Assembly: GCF_001613935.1 (NCBI RefSeq)
Contig: NZ_LQCI01000002.1
Span: 62,001-126,000 of the forward strand
Reading direction: 5' to 3'
Length of the DNA: 64,000 bases
DNA from: Amycolatopsis regifaucium
Lineage (GTDB): Bacteria > Actinomycetota > Actinomycetes > Mycobacteriales > Pseudonocardiaceae
The position numbers were made by a program, and so were the translations under genes. Every line of letters starts with the position of its first letter. Position 1 is the first letter of the stretch. The notes beneath the pieces were generated by a model. That model saw only the letters and a list, made by a program, of their open reading frames with translations. It ran no database searches and was not told where the DNA came from. Positions 25,243 to 34,563 of the stretch are shown here, piece after piece.

Positions 25243-28200
25243 ATGAGCATTCCGGATGGCGTCGTTTCACCGCATCTCTTCGGCGCCGAGGGAGCGCGGG
25301 AACTGCTGGAAGTGCTGACCGGCAAGGTGCCCGAACAGGTCGTGGCCCGCGAGTCGAACGGCCGGGCGGCCCGGTTGCGGGTCCGGTCCCCGGCCTCACC
25401 CACGACCGTGCTGCAACGGTACGAACTGTCCTGGCAGCGGGAAAAGCGCGTCCCTGTGCGCCCTGCCGGACCGCTGTTCCCGACCGGCACGTTGGTGGTG
25501 CTCGCTGATGGCGCTTCGGTACCGGAGGGGCTGCCGGACGACGCGGTCGTCCTTCGATTCGATGACGCGGGCTGGTGGCTCGGCGGTCGACGGGTGAACG
25601 ACGGCGAGGAACTCCTCGCGATGCTGACCGAACGGTCCTACCGGCATGTACGCGTGCTCGCGACCCTGGATCCTTGGCACGACTGGCTGGACCGCGACTC
25701 GGCCCCGGCCGACGTACTCCGCCTGCATGACGCTTGCTTTCTCGTCGCGAAAGCCGCCCAGGGGCTGGAAACCTACGGAATCGCCCTTTCCGGCGGCGCA
25801 CGCGAAGACGGAGCGGTCCACCCCTACGCGGGATTGTTCACCGGACTGGTCAAGGTGCTGGAGCTGGAACCGGTGGTCGCCAAGGCACGGTTCTGCGTGG
25901 TCCTGACCGCCGCGGACGATCAGGCGGCTCCCGCGCAGCTCACCGAAGAGATGCGGGTCCGGCATGCCCTGCCGGGAGTCGTACTGGGAGGCGGGGAACG
26001 CTGGGTACGGCGCGCGCGGCCCGCCCCCGTGCCGCCGGCGCGGGGACCGGTACTGACCGAGGACTCCGTCGTCCTCGGCGCGGGCACGAGCCGGGGCATC
26101 GGAATGCTCACCCTGCTCGGCTTGGCGGAGAACTGCCGTCCCGTGGTCCACATCCTCGGCACCAACGACCTTTCCGCCTACCACCACGAAGAACTGACCG
26201 AGGACGAAGAAGCCCATCGGCTTCGTCGCCGGACGGCCCTGGTGGCGGCCGCCCGTGAAGTCGGCGGTGTACCGATGGCCAACGCCAGGCTGCGAAAACT
26301 CGCCCAAGCCCGGGAAGTGCACGCCGATCTGGCCCGGCTCACCGCGCTCTGCGGCGAGGGCAAGGTGCACTACCACGTGTGTGACACGCGTGATCCAGCC
26401 GAGGTCCGGCGGGTGTGCGCGGAGGTGACCGCGGCGCACGACGGAAGGCCCGTCGATCTGTTGCTGAACTTCTCCGGACTGACCCGCTCCGCGGAACTGC
26501 CCGCGAAACCGCTGAAGAACTTCCGGGCCGTGCGTGACATCAAGATCGACACGTATCACGCGCTCAAACACGCCTTTGCCGGAAACCCGCCCCGGCGCTG
26601 GGTCAACGCGGGTTCGCTGGCCGGGCTCTTCGGTATCCAAGGCGAGACCGACTATGCCGCGGCCAACGACTTCCTGTACACCGCCGCGGACGCGGCGCTG
26701 GATTCGACCGAAACCACCTTCGGCTGGGGACTGTGGGACGGCACGACCCGCTCCACCGAGCCGCTGGTGGCCGAGGTGCTGGACCGGCATCTGTCGCGGA
26801 TGCCCGCCGCCGAGGGCATCGCGCACTTCCTCGCCGAGCTGAGCAGGCCGGGCGCCGCTCCCACCCTCGGCTATTTCGGGGCGGTCGAACGGCGCATCAT
26901 GAGCGAGCGGCATCCGCAGCGGATCGCGGTCTGGATCCCCGGCCCCGAGCCGAAGGCGGCACCGCTGCTCGGCGAAGTCACCGAGGCGGGCGCGGACAGG
27001 CTGGTGGCGCACCGGGAATTCAGCGTCGACCGTGACGCCTATCTGCGGCATCATCTCGTCGGCGGGCATCCCACCGTACCCGGGATGCTCGTCGTGGAGA
27101 TCGCCGCACAGGCGGCGAAAGCACTCGTGCCCGGCCGGGTGCCGGTCGGCGTCCGCGACCTCTCCCTCGACCGCTTCGTCCGCGTCTTCCGGGAATCCGC
27201 CCGGCCCCAGCGGAAGAAGATCGTCGCGGAGGTCGTCGAAGACACGCCTGGCGAGTACGGCGAAACCGTGGTGCGAGTACGGATCCTGACCGATGTGGTG
27301 GCGCCGGACGGGACGGTGCTGGCCACCGACCGGAAGCACGGCCGGATGTCGGTGGTCCTGCGTGACCGGCCGGTCGAGTGCCCGCGGCCGCGACCGGATC
27401 GGCTGCCCGTCACCGCCGGCTCCTTGGAGCTGGCGAACCCTTATCAACTGCCGAACCCGTTCGTCGCGCTGTCCGGGATCTTCGCGGCGGCGGAACGAGT
27501 CCATTTCGGTCCCGAAGGCAAACTGGCCACGCTGACCCTCGACCGCGTCGAGGTGACGCGCTGGTTCGAGGACGCGGTGTTCCCCGCCGTCGTCTGTGAC
27601 GCGCTGGCGCAAGTGATGGCGGTGGCCGCCGAGGACGGGTGGAGCCCGATCGCGGTGCCGCGGACGGTACGCAGGATCGACTTCTACGGCGGCCTCGACG
27701 ACGTCGCGCTGGCCGGGGAGGAACTGACGCTGAGGGCCACCTCCGGCCCGGAGACCGGTGACTGGGGCGGGGTTTTCACCTCGGACGGACGGCTTGTGCT
27801 GCGGATGACCGGCGCGACCGGCGAACCGCTGGGTTACGTGCATCAGGAAAGCGGACGGGTGCGGACGGTCGACGAGCAGCGTGCGGCACATCCTCTGGCG
27901 GTCTCCCCGCCGGCGGTGCGGACACCCCCGGACGGTGCGGAAAACGAACCGGCCGTGCGCCCGCAGCTTCTCGCCTACGACAGTTCGTCCTTCTCCAGGC
28001 AGGTGCAGCGTTGGGTGGCCGAGCCCGTGCCGCGTCCGGTGGAGTCCGCTCCGGGTGGGCTTCTGGACCGGCGGGTGCTGGTGCTGGGCGCGCACGGACC
28101 CACCACCGAAGCGGTGGCGGAGCAGCTCTCCGCGCGAGGCGCCATCGTCGTCACGGCGGATTCCCCGACGTGTGTCGCGGAATTGACGGCCGAGTGGGAT

Positions 28201-30186
28201 GCCATCGCCGATCTCACGCTCACCGGTCTCACCGACTACGAGCTGGGTGATCCGGTCTGGCGTGAAGCGCTCCAGACCACCACCGCGGCACTTCAGGCGG
28301 TGTACGACCACTGGCTCGAATCGGCGGAAGCGGACCGCTTCCAGTATCTGACGGTCGGCCATGGCGACGGGCTGTTCGGACACTCCGGCGGTCCCGTTCC
28401 GCAACCGCTGAGCGGGGCCTGGGTCGCACTGGCGAAGAACCTGATGGTCGAACTGCCCGGGGTCCGCACCAGGAGCATCGACCTCGACCGAGGTGATGCC
28501 GCCACGATCGCCAGGGTGCTCGACATCGAAGCCGGGCTGCCCGGTGATCAGGAGGTCGGCTACCGCGACGGTGTACGCCACGTTCAGCGTGTCCGGATCA
28601 CCTCCGCACCATCGGACCCGGCCTCGGCGTCGCCGGTGGGCCCCGAAGACTGCGTACTCGTCTCCGGTGGCGGGCGAGGAGTCGGTTTCGCCCTCGCCCG
28701 GCGACTCGCCGCCCTCGGCGCGGAGGTGGTGGTCACCGGAAGACGCCCCCTGACCGGCCCCGGTGCGGTGCCGGACGATGCCACCTTCGCCGACTGGCGC
28801 AAGAGGCGGCTCATCGACGCGGCCGGTGAACCCGGCGGGGTCGCCGAAGGCCGTCGTGCCGTCGAGGACGCCGAATTCGTACGGACCGCGCTGGCCAACC
28901 TCGCCGCCGCGGCCGACATCGGTCTGCGGATCCGTTACGAGCCCTGTGATGTCACCGACCGGGCTCAGGTCGAACGACTTCTGTCCACTCTGGACAAAAG
29001 CCCGACCGTGCTGGTGCACAACGCCGCCACTTATCGCGGTGTCCGGTTCTCCCGGCTGACGCCGGAAGAAGTGGTGCGGGCGGTCGACGTGAAGGTCACC
29101 GGCTTCGTGGCCTTGTTCGACGCGGTCTCCGCGCGGGCGTCGGTGGACCGGCCCTTGCGCTTCGTCTCCTGCGCGGGGTCCATGTCCGCGAGCGGCGGAA
29201 TGGTCGGTCACACCGCCTACGCGGCGGGCAGCGGCGCGCTGAGCAGGCTCGGACTGTGGACCGCGCGGCGCAGTGGCGTGCCAGTGCACACGATCAACTG
29301 GCCGACTTGGGAGCGCACCGGCAACATCGTCCACTACGTCGGTGCCGCCCGTTACGGTTCCACGATGTCATCCGAGGACGGCGTCGCGAACTGGCTCTCG
29401 GAAATGGCCGCACTGACCGGAAACCCGGACCACAGCGGGGAGTCCGGCTACTTCGGCAGGCTCGGCGTGATGGCCCGGCCGCATCATCTGCGCGGCACGT
29501 CGTGGCCCGCCGGGAGCCCGGACCGGACACGAGTGGACACCGGCCGGCTGTTCCTCGGCGAGGTCAGCCGGTTCGCCGAGCACGAGCGATTCCGCGCTCG
29601 GCACCGATGGACCCTCGCCGAGGACCCCCACCTGCGCGAATCCACCGGCGCGCTCTCCGTGCCGATGTTGCTCGAATACGTCCTCGCCGCCGGTGACTGG
29701 GTGCGCCCGGAAGGACATCCGCGCCAGCACCTGGAATCGATCTCCGAGGTGGACCTCCACCTCGACCGGCTTCGGCATGACGGGAACTCTCTCGCGCTGG
29801 AGTTCGACGCGGCCGGTGGCTGGACCGATGAGGTCTGGCAAGTACGGGTGACGGTGAACGACGATACCGGCACGGTGGCGACCGCGGTGGTGAACTACGG
29901 CGAGCACCCGCCCGAAGCGCCCGCGGCCCCGGTCGGCGGGCTCGCCGGGGTGCGCGCTCACGCGGACGAGGACCTGTGGTGCGGTACGCCGACGCCTGCT
30001 GCCTGCCTGCCGCATCCGGCACTGGCCGCCATCCTGGCGCCGGCGGAGTCCGCCGGGGGGCGGATGAAGATCGCGCGGCTCGTCGCCCTTCCGGGGGCCA
30101 GGGACGCCACGGCCGTGCACATCGAGCCGGGCGGAGGACTCGCGATGGCGCAGGGACGTGTGGTGCTGTGGGTCGACGGCGGGTGA
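25243..30186 (+). CDS. Iterative PKS reductive-loop protein: KR-DH-KR-DH-like
   Basis: 1,647 residues from ATG 25243 with GGAG six bases upstream, 22 bp after the previous gene. Order: ketoreductase 1 with its structural subdomain (about 40-560; cofactor loop GAGTSRGIG, Tyr about 471 in DYAAANDFL); PKS-type double hot-dog dehydratase (about 585-900; HLVGGHPTVP with His about 604, matching HxxxGxxxxP, and DALAQ with Asp about 786); a second ketoreductase with structural subdomain (about 925-1400; SGGGRGVGFA, Tyr about 1326 in HTAYAAGSGAL, where the usual Asn is replaced by Ser); and a C-terminal hot-dog-like region (about 1440-1600) with a poor active-site motif. There is no ACP, KS, AT or thioesterase here. 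With the two upstream proteins it would supply keto reduction and dehydration; enoyl reduction would come from the FabL-like domain. Confidence 0.85.
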   Translation: MSIPDGVVSPHLFGAEGARELLEVLTGKVPEQVVARESNGRAARLRVRSPASPTTVLQRYELSWQREKRVPVRPAGPLFPTGTLVVLADGASVPEGLPDDAVVLRFDDAGWWLGGRRVNDGEELLAMLTERSYRHVRVLATLDPWHDWLDRDSAPADVLRLHDACFLVAKAAQGLETYGIALSGGAREDGAVHPYAGLFTGLVKVLELEPVVAKARFCVVLTAADDQAAPAQLTEEMRVRHALPGVVLGGGERWVRRARPAPVPPARGPVLTEDSVVLGAGTSRGIGMLTLLGLAENCRPVVHILGTNDLSAYHHEELTEDEEAHRLRRRTALVAAAREVGGVPMANARLRKLAQAREVHADLARLTALCGEGKVHYHVCDTRDPAEVRRVCAEVTAAHDGRPVDLLLNFSGLTRSAELPAKPLKNFRAVRDIKIDTYHALKHAFAGNPPRRWVNAGSLAGLFGIQGETDYAAANDFLYTAADAALDSTETTFGWGLWDGTTRSTEPLVAEVLDRHLSRMPAAEGIAHFLAELSRPGAAPTLGYFGAVERRIMSERHPQRIAVWIPGPEPKAAPLLGEVTEAGADRLVAHREFSVDRDAYLRHHLVGGHPTVPGMLVVEIAAQAAKALVPGRVPVGVRDLSLDRFVRVFRESARPQRKKIVAEVVEDTPGEYGETVVRVRILTDVVAPDGTVLATDRKHGRMSVVLRDRPVECPRPRPDRLPVTAGSLELANPYQLPNPFVALSGIFAAAERVHFGPEGKLATLTLDRVEVTRWFEDAVFPAVVCDALAQVMAVAAEDGWSPIAVPRTVRRIDFYGGLDDVALAGEELTLRATSGPETGDWGGVFTSDGRLVLRMTGATGEPLGYVHQESGRVRTVDEQRAAHPLAVSPPAVRTPPDGAENEPAVRPQLLAYDSSSFSRQVQRWVAEPVPRPVESAPGGLLDRRVLVLGAHGPTTEAVAEQLSARGAIVVTADSPTCVAELTAEWDAIADLTLTGLTDYELGDPVWREALQTTTAALQAVYDHWLESAEADRFQYLTVGHGDGLFGHSGGPVPQPLSGAWVALAKNLMVELPGVRTRSIDLDRGDAATIARVLDIEAGLPGDQEVGYRDGVRHVQRVRITSAPSDPASASPVGPEDCVLVSGGGRGVGFALARRLAALGAEVVVTGRRPLTGPGAVPDDATFADWRKRRLIDAAGEPGGVAEGRRAVEDAEFVRTALANLAAAADIGLRIRYEPCDVTDRAQVERLLSTLDKSPTVLVHNAATYRGVRFSRLTPEEVVRAVDVKVTGFVALFDAVSARASVDRPLRFVSCAGSMSASGGMVGHTAYAAGSGALSRLGLWTARRSGVPVHTINWPTWERTGNIVHYVGAARYGSTMSSEDGVANWLSEMAALTGNPDHSGESGYFGRLGVMARPHHLRGTSWPAGSPDRTRVDTGRLFLGEVSRFAEHERFRARHRWTLAEDPHLRESTGALSVPMLLEYVLAAGDWVRPEGHPRQHLESISEVDLHLDRLRHDGNSLALEFDAAGGWTDEVWQVRVTVNDDTGTVATAVVNYGEHPPEAPAAPVGGLAGVRAHADEDLWCGTPTPAACLPHPALAAILAPAESAGGRMKIARLVALPGARDATAVHIEPGGGLAMAQGRVVLWVDGG

Positions 30187-30226
30187 AGCGACCGGGTACA
30201 GACCGGCTGACCCCGCCTCACCCCGT

Positions 30227-30291
30227 CCGGAGTACATGAAGGCCCCCTTCCTTGCGCCTAGCGCAAGGAAGGGGGCCTTCATGTACTCCGG
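30227..30291. terminator. Perfect 31-bp-arm palindrome, bidirectional terminator
   Basis: Arms 30227-30257 and 30261-30291 pair perfectly around the loop cta, with no T-run. It sits between the convergent PKS gene (stop 30186) and the diiron oxygenase gene (stop 30326), so it can terminate both. A diverged copy of one side lies at 38668-38714. Confidence 0.9.
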
Positions 30292-30325
30292 GAGCGAGCT
30301 CAGACCGAGTCGTGCTCCGCCCCCT

Positions 30326-31222
30326 TCACAAGAGAAAGGACTTACGCCAGAAGTACATGCCGGGTTTGCCGACCAAGCCCGAATCCAGAAGGAACGGCAT
30401 GACCTTCTCCCCCGCCCAGCGGATGGTCTCGTGCCAGCGCGGGTTGTTCCATGCCGCTTTGGCACCTTCACGGGGCCGGATCCCGACCGCCGCGAAGAAG
30501 TTCGGGTTGACCAACGCGCGAACCACGAGGAACGAGATCTGTGCGGCCATGGCCTGCTGGTAGAGCAATTCCGTCTTGGACATCTGCGCCATCCCGCGGG
30601 TGAGCTCTTCGCGGGCGAAAGTGACGTGACGGGCTTCTTCGAGCACGTGGATCCGGTTGACCATCCGCACCAGGGGCTGGATGTCCGGGTTGTTCATCTG
30701 CTCACGCCCGATGCGGTCGAGTACCTCCTCCGCGACCAGGATCGCGGCATAACGCGCGGGCCCGTAGCTGAGGGTGGGCAAGAGTTTCCCCAGCTGACGC
30801 ATCCACGGTACGGGGCCGTAAACCGGGCAATCCATCCAGCCGGTCAGCCGCGCGAACATGGTCGAGTGGCGGCATTCGTCCGCGATCTCGGTCAGCGCGT
30901 ACTGGGCGTGCGAGCTGATCGGATCCCCCGTGTAGAGCTCTTTGAGAAGCATCTGCATCACGAGGTTTTCGAACCATAGTCCCAAACCCGCGACGTTGGC
31001 CATCTCGTGTTTGCCGAGCTCGATGCGTTGCTCATGCGAAAGCGTGTCCCACAGCTTCGTGCCGTAAAGCGAAGATCGGTGAGGAAGCATGAAGGACTTC
31101 CCCTCGACCAGTGGAGCGTTCCAGTCGATGTCGACTTCGGGGTCGTAGAATTTTCCGGCGGACGACTTGAGCAGCCGCTCCGCCGTCTTCTCGCGGCTCG
31201 TTTCCCTTGTCACAGGGGACAT
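30326..31222 (-). CDS. AurF-type non-heme diiron oxygenase
   Basis: 298 residues from ATG 31222 (MSPVTRETSREK); GGAG lies about 11 bases upstream. An in-frame extension to 31273 would overlap the P450 gene. The ligand pattern of the AurF family (p-aminobenzoate N-oxygenase) is present with matching spacing: E85, E116-x2-H119 in EIADECRH, E165, H192, E196 and H199 in HVLEEARHV. AurF-family enzymes oxidise arylamines to nitro groups, and relatives act on other substrates. No arylamine-forming gene is visible nearby, so the substrate may differ, for example an acyl chain held on the free ACP. Last gene of the six-gene tailoring operon. Family call firm, substrate unknown. Confidence 0.85.
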   Translation of the reverse strand: MSPVTRETSREKTAERLLKSSAGKFYDPEVDIDWNAPLVEGKSFMLPHRSSLYGTKLWDTLSHEQRIELGKHEMANVAGLGLWFENLVMQMLLKELYTGDPISSHAQYALTEIADECRHSTMFARLTGWMDCPVYGPVPWMRQLGKLLPTLSYGPARYAAILVAEEVLDRIGREQMNNPDIQPLVRMVNRIHVLEEARHVTFAREELTRGMAQMSKTELLYQQAMAAQISFLVVRALVNPNFFAAVGIRPREGAKAAWNNPRWHETIRWAGEKVMPFLLDSGLVGKPGMYFWRKSFLL

Positions 31223-31269
31223 GGCATCTTCATCTCCACTAGGTCGGCGGATAGAGCCAAGCGGGATCA

Positions 31270-32520
31270 TCACGTCCGACGAAGGCGCACCGGTAGGCTT
31301 TGCACCCCGTACATCTGCAACCCCGGGTGATAGGGCAGTTCGCTTTCCGGAACGGCGAGGCTGAGTTCGGGCAGCAGCGGCAGCAGTTCCCGCACCGCCA
31401 CCTCCGCCTCCAGTTGTGCCAGCTGCGCACCGATGCAGAAGTGGATGCCGAGGCCGAAACCGAGGTGACCGGCGGTGTCGCGGGCCGGGAGGAATTCGTC
31501 CGCCTGCTCGAACTTCGCCGCATCACGGTTGGCCGAGAGCAGCGAGACCAGCACCGCGTCCCCGCGGCGAATCACCACGTCGCCCATTTCGATGTCCTCG
31601 GCGGCGAAGCGGACCAGCGAGGTCAGCGCCGGGCTGTCGAATCGGATGATCTCCCTGATGGTGGCGGGGATCAGCGACGGGTCCTCTCGCAGTTCCCGGA
31701 CCAGGTCGGGCCTGCGCAGCAGGCTGAACAGGATGTTGCCGATCAGCCGGACGGCGGGCTCGTGTCCGGTGAGCAGCAGCGACGACGCCATCGAGATCAG
31801 TTCATGGCCGTCGAGTTTGTCGTCTCCGGTGTCCTTGATCAGGGCACTCAGGAGATCGTCCTGCGGATCGTCGCGCTTGCGGGCGATGAGCCTGGCGAAG
31901 TATTTGGTGATCGAGACGAACAGGTCGTTGTCCGCTTGCCCAGGCACGGTGACGGTGAAGAACGTGTCCGCCCACCCCTGGAAGGTGTCCCGGTCGGCGG
32001 CGGGTATGCCGAGCAGATCGCAGATCGTGGCGGTGGTCAGACCGCCGGCGAACTCGGTGACCAGATCGAAGGTTTCGTGCCGCACCATGTTCTCGCGCAG
32101 TTCCCGGGCGGCCTTCTCGATGCCCGGCCGCATCGCCTCGACGCGGCGCTTCGTGAACGGACGGGCCACGAGCTTGCGCAGCCGGGTGTGGTTCGGCGGG
32201 TCGTTGCTTGCCAGATCCTTCGACCAGAGCTGGGACGTTTCCGTGCCGGGCTGCCAGCCCGCGGGCAGACCGACCGCGGTCGGATCCTTCACCAGCCGAG
32301 GGTCGGTGAGCGCGGCGGCCCCCTCCGCGTGCCGGGTGATCAGCCAGATCGGGGCCGCGCCGGGCGGTTCGCACCGGTGCACCGGCCCGCTCTCCCGCAG
32401 TTCGCCGAGCAGATCGAACGGATTCGCCGCGAAGTCCGGTGTCCTGAGCTTACTGTGCAAGGAGGTGCCGACGGGGCACCGTCGCTCTTGGACGGTGCGG
32501 GCGGTCGAAAGGTCATCCAC
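31270..32520 (-). CDS. Cytochrome P450 with altered I-helix
   Basis: 416 residues, GTG start with GGAGG seven bases upstream. Heme-binding loop GFGLGIHFCIGAQLA (Cys about 362), ExxR as EIIR, and DPPNHTRLRKLV near the start of the C-helix. The I-helix reads LLLTGHEPAVRLIGN: the conserved acid-alcohol pair keeps Glu, but the Thr is Pro. Such a change alters proton delivery in known P450s and is seen in some atypical biosynthetic P450s. It is soluble and probably needs a ferredoxin supplied elsewhere; none is encoded here. It lies 13 bp after the ACP gene, so an ACP-tethered substrate is plausible. Confidence 0.9.
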   Translation of the reverse strand: MDDLSTARTVQERRCPVGTSLHSKLRTPDFAANPFDLLGELRESGPVHRCEPPGAAPIWLITRHAEGAAALTDPRLVKDPTAVGLPAGWQPGTETSQLWSKDLASNDPPNHTRLRKLVARPFTKRRVEAMRPGIEKAARELRENMVRHETFDLVTEFAGGLTTATICDLLGIPAADRDTFQGWADTFFTVTVPGQADNDLFVSITKYFARLIARKRDDPQDDLLSALIKDTGDDKLDGHELISMASSLLLTGHEPAVRLIGNILFSLLRRPDLVRELREDPSLIPATIREIIRFDSPALTSLVRFAAEDIEMGDVVIRRGDAVLVSLLSANRDAAKFEQADEFLPARDTAGHLGFGLGIHFCIGAQLAQLEAEVAVRELLPLLPELSLAVPESELPYHPGLQMYGVQSLPVRLRRT

Positions 32521-32533
32521 CGAAGTTCCTCCG

Positions 32534-32818
32534 CTAATCCCGCTGGCTTCGTTGGGGGGTCGAGAGAAGCATCTCGACCACGAGGTTCACGGTCGGGTAC
32601 TTCCACAGCGTGTCGACGCCCAGCACGATTCCGAATTCGTCCTCGAGGTCGACGGCGAGGGCGACCGCGCTCACCGAATCCAAGCCGTACTGGGACAGCG
32701 GCGTGTCGGCGTCGATCTCGGCGTCGTCCAGCTTCGCGTACTTGGCGGCCCGGGAGACCAGCCACTCACGCAGCTTTTCTTCGTCGATCTGCCGCAGACC
32801 GTTCTGCTCGATACTCAT
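32534..32818 (-). CDS. Free-standing acyl carrier protein
   Basis: 94 residues; AGGAG 8-9 bases before ATG 32818. Motif YGLDSVSAVAL carries the phosphopantetheine Ser (about 48). The pattern, with an acidic helix II and EFGIVL, matches carrier proteins loaded by fatty acyl-AMP ligases. It is placed directly after the FAAL gene (23 bp) and before a P450 gene, so it probably receives the acyl chain from the FAAL and presents it to the P450s and/or the diiron oxygenase. Confidence 0.92.
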   Translation of the reverse strand: MSIEQNGLRQIDEEKLREWLVSRAAKYAKLDDAEIDADTPLSQYGLDSVSAVALAVDLEDEFGIVLGVDTLWKYPTVNLVVEMLLSTPQRSQRD

Positions 32819-32841
32819 TTCCTGTTCTCCTGTGCTCGAGT

Positions 32842-34563
32842 TCAGCGGGTGTACTGATAGACGGGCTGCAACGAGCCCGCCAGATAGCGTTCGCGCATTT
32901 CCACGCGTTTCACTTTCCCGCTGGTGGTCCGCTGTACGCCGCCCGGGCGGAGGAACGACACCCCGGCGACCTGGGCACCGAACTCGCGAGCCACCAGGTG
33001 CACGACCTTCTGCGCCAGTTCCGCCAGATATTCGGCCGGCGCTTCGCGGACCTCGTGCGTGATGACGACCCGGTCCGGTTCGTCCTCGGGTCCCGGAAGG
33101 CGGAAGGCCGCGGTGATCCCCGGCAGTTCCGGGAATTCCGCCCGCAAGGCGGACTCGATGTCCTGCGGGTAGATCTTCAGCCCCCGCACGACGATGACCT
33201 CCTTGATCCGCCCGGTCACGTAAAGCTCGCCGTCGTGGCGGAACCCGAGATCGCCGGTCCGGAGATACGGTCCGTCGCCCTGGGCCGTGGTCGCGTGGAA
33301 CAACTGCCTGGTCTGTTCGTCCTTGCCCCAGTACCCCTTGGCGACGCTGCGTCCGCGCAGCCAGATCTCACCGACCTGGTCCTCGCCGAGAGGCTCCAGA
33401 GTGTCCGGATCGACCAGTTCCAGATCGATCTCGTGCGGGAACCCGCAGCTGATGATCCGCTTGCCGGTCTCAGCCGATTCCGCGACCTCGAAGGCTCCGC
33501 CGTCGAGCGCGTTCCGGTCCGCGTCAAGGACCCGCAGGGTGGCCGAACGACGGCTCGCCACGATCAGCGTGGCTTCCGCCAGGCCGTACGCCGGACACAT
33601 TTCGGCCTTGAACCCGGCGGCGGCGAACTTGTCGGTGAAGCCGCGCATGGTGGACAGGTTGAGCCAGTCGGCACCGTTGGTCGCCATCTTCCAGGTCGAC
33701 AGGTCGAGCCGGGAGACCTCCTCGTCGGAGATCCGGTCGACACAAAGGCCGAAGGCGAAGTCGGGGGCCGCCGAGACCGTGGCGCGGTACCGGTCGATGG
33801 TGCGCAGCCAGGAATAGGGACGCCGGACGAAGGTGCCGGGATCGAGGAGATACGAGGTGCCACCGAACAACAGCGGGCTCAGCAGCTGGCCGATCAACCC
33901 CATGTCGTGGTAGAGCGGGAGCCAGCAGACCAGGCGGATCTCTTCCGGTGGCAGATCGGTGATCTCGAACAGGATCCGGGAGTTGGTCAGGATGTTGTCG
34001 TGGGTCAGCACGACACCCTTGGCGTCACCCGTGGACCCGGAGGTGTACTGCAAGAACGCGGCGGCGTCGGGTCCGCTCTCCCGCGCGGAGAAGTCCGCCG
34101 CCGCGGCCGGGTCCGCGGTGTCGGTGAACACGGGAACCAGATCGCCGAGCCCTTCCGAGGACACCCAGTCCAGTACGACGTCGCGGTCGCCGGAGTGGGC
34201 CAGCACCACCGAGACACCGGCGTCCTCCGCGATGGCCGTCAATCGACGCTTCTGTTGTCTGGAGCGCACGGGTAACGGCGCCGGAACAGCGATCAGTCCG
34301 CTGTAGAGGCAGCCGAGGAAGGCCGCGGCGAAATGCGGCCCGGACGGATAGGTCAGCAGGATCCGGTCTCCCGGCCGGGCCAGGCGTTCGAGCTGCGCCG
34401 CGACGGCACTCGCCTCGTCGTGCAGCCGTCGATAGCTCCAGGACACGGTGGAGTCCGGGTCGTCCGGGTCTCGGACCAAGGCCACGGCCTCCCGCTCACC
34501 GTGCTCCCGGACCCGCTCCTGGAAGACCCGCGCCACACCTGGGGCTGTGGTCACACCGGTCAC
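32842..34563 (-). CDS. Fatty acyl-AMP ligase (FAAL)
   Basis: 573 residues, GTG start overlapping the upstream P450 stop by four bases. The P-loop FLQYTSGSTGDAKGVV (about 170-185), WLPLYHDMGLIG, APDFAFGLCV and AYGLAEATL are the signature blocks of the FadD32-like FAAL subfamily, which make acyl-adenylates and pass the chain to a carrier protein rather than to CoA. The C-terminus keeps GDLGF and the hinge region GRIKEVIVVRG. The likely partner is the ACP encoded 23 bp downstream. The chain length it accepts cannot be read from sequence. Confidence 0.92.
   Translation of the reverse strand: MTGVTTAPGVARVFQERVREHGEREAVALVRDPDDPDSTVSWSYRRLHDEASAVAAQLERLARPGDRILLTYPSGPHFAAAFLGCLYSGLIAVPAPLPVRSRQQKRRLTAIAEDAGVSVVLAHSGDRDVVLDWVSSEGLGDLVPVFTDTADPAAAADFSARESGPDAAAFLQYTSGSTGDAKGVVLTHDNILTNSRILFEITDLPPEEIRLVCWLPLYHDMGLIGQLLSPLLFGGTSYLLDPGTFVRRPYSWLRTIDRYRATVSAAPDFAFGLCVDRISDEEVSRLDLSTWKMATNGADWLNLSTMRGFTDKFAAAGFKAEMCPAYGLAEATLIVASRRSATLRVLDADRNALDGGAFEVAESAETGKRIISCGFPHEIDLELVDPDTLEPLGEDQVGEIWLRGRSVAKGYWGKDEQTRQLFHATTAQGDGPYLRTGDLGFRHDGELYVTGRIKEVIVVRGLKIYPQDIESALRAEFPELPGITAAFRLPGPEDEPDRVVITHEVREAPAEYLAELAQKVVHLVAREFGAQVAGVSFLRPGGVQRTTSGKVKRVEMRERYLAGSLQPVYQYTR

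Noticed and set aside
25396..29334. 1,300-codon minus-strand frame opposite the third PKS gene
   Set aside because: Gly/Arg/His-rich shadow. The plus frame shows KR and DH motifs with correct active sites.
30227..30291. Attachment site or transposon end
   Set aside because: A perfect palindrome between convergent stop codons, with no integrase or transposase gene in the window, is better explained as a terminator or REP-like repeat.
31300..34275. 990-codon plus-strand frame opposite the P450/ACP/FAAL genes
   Set aside because: No recognisable domain. The minus strand carries three unmistakable families in coupled order.
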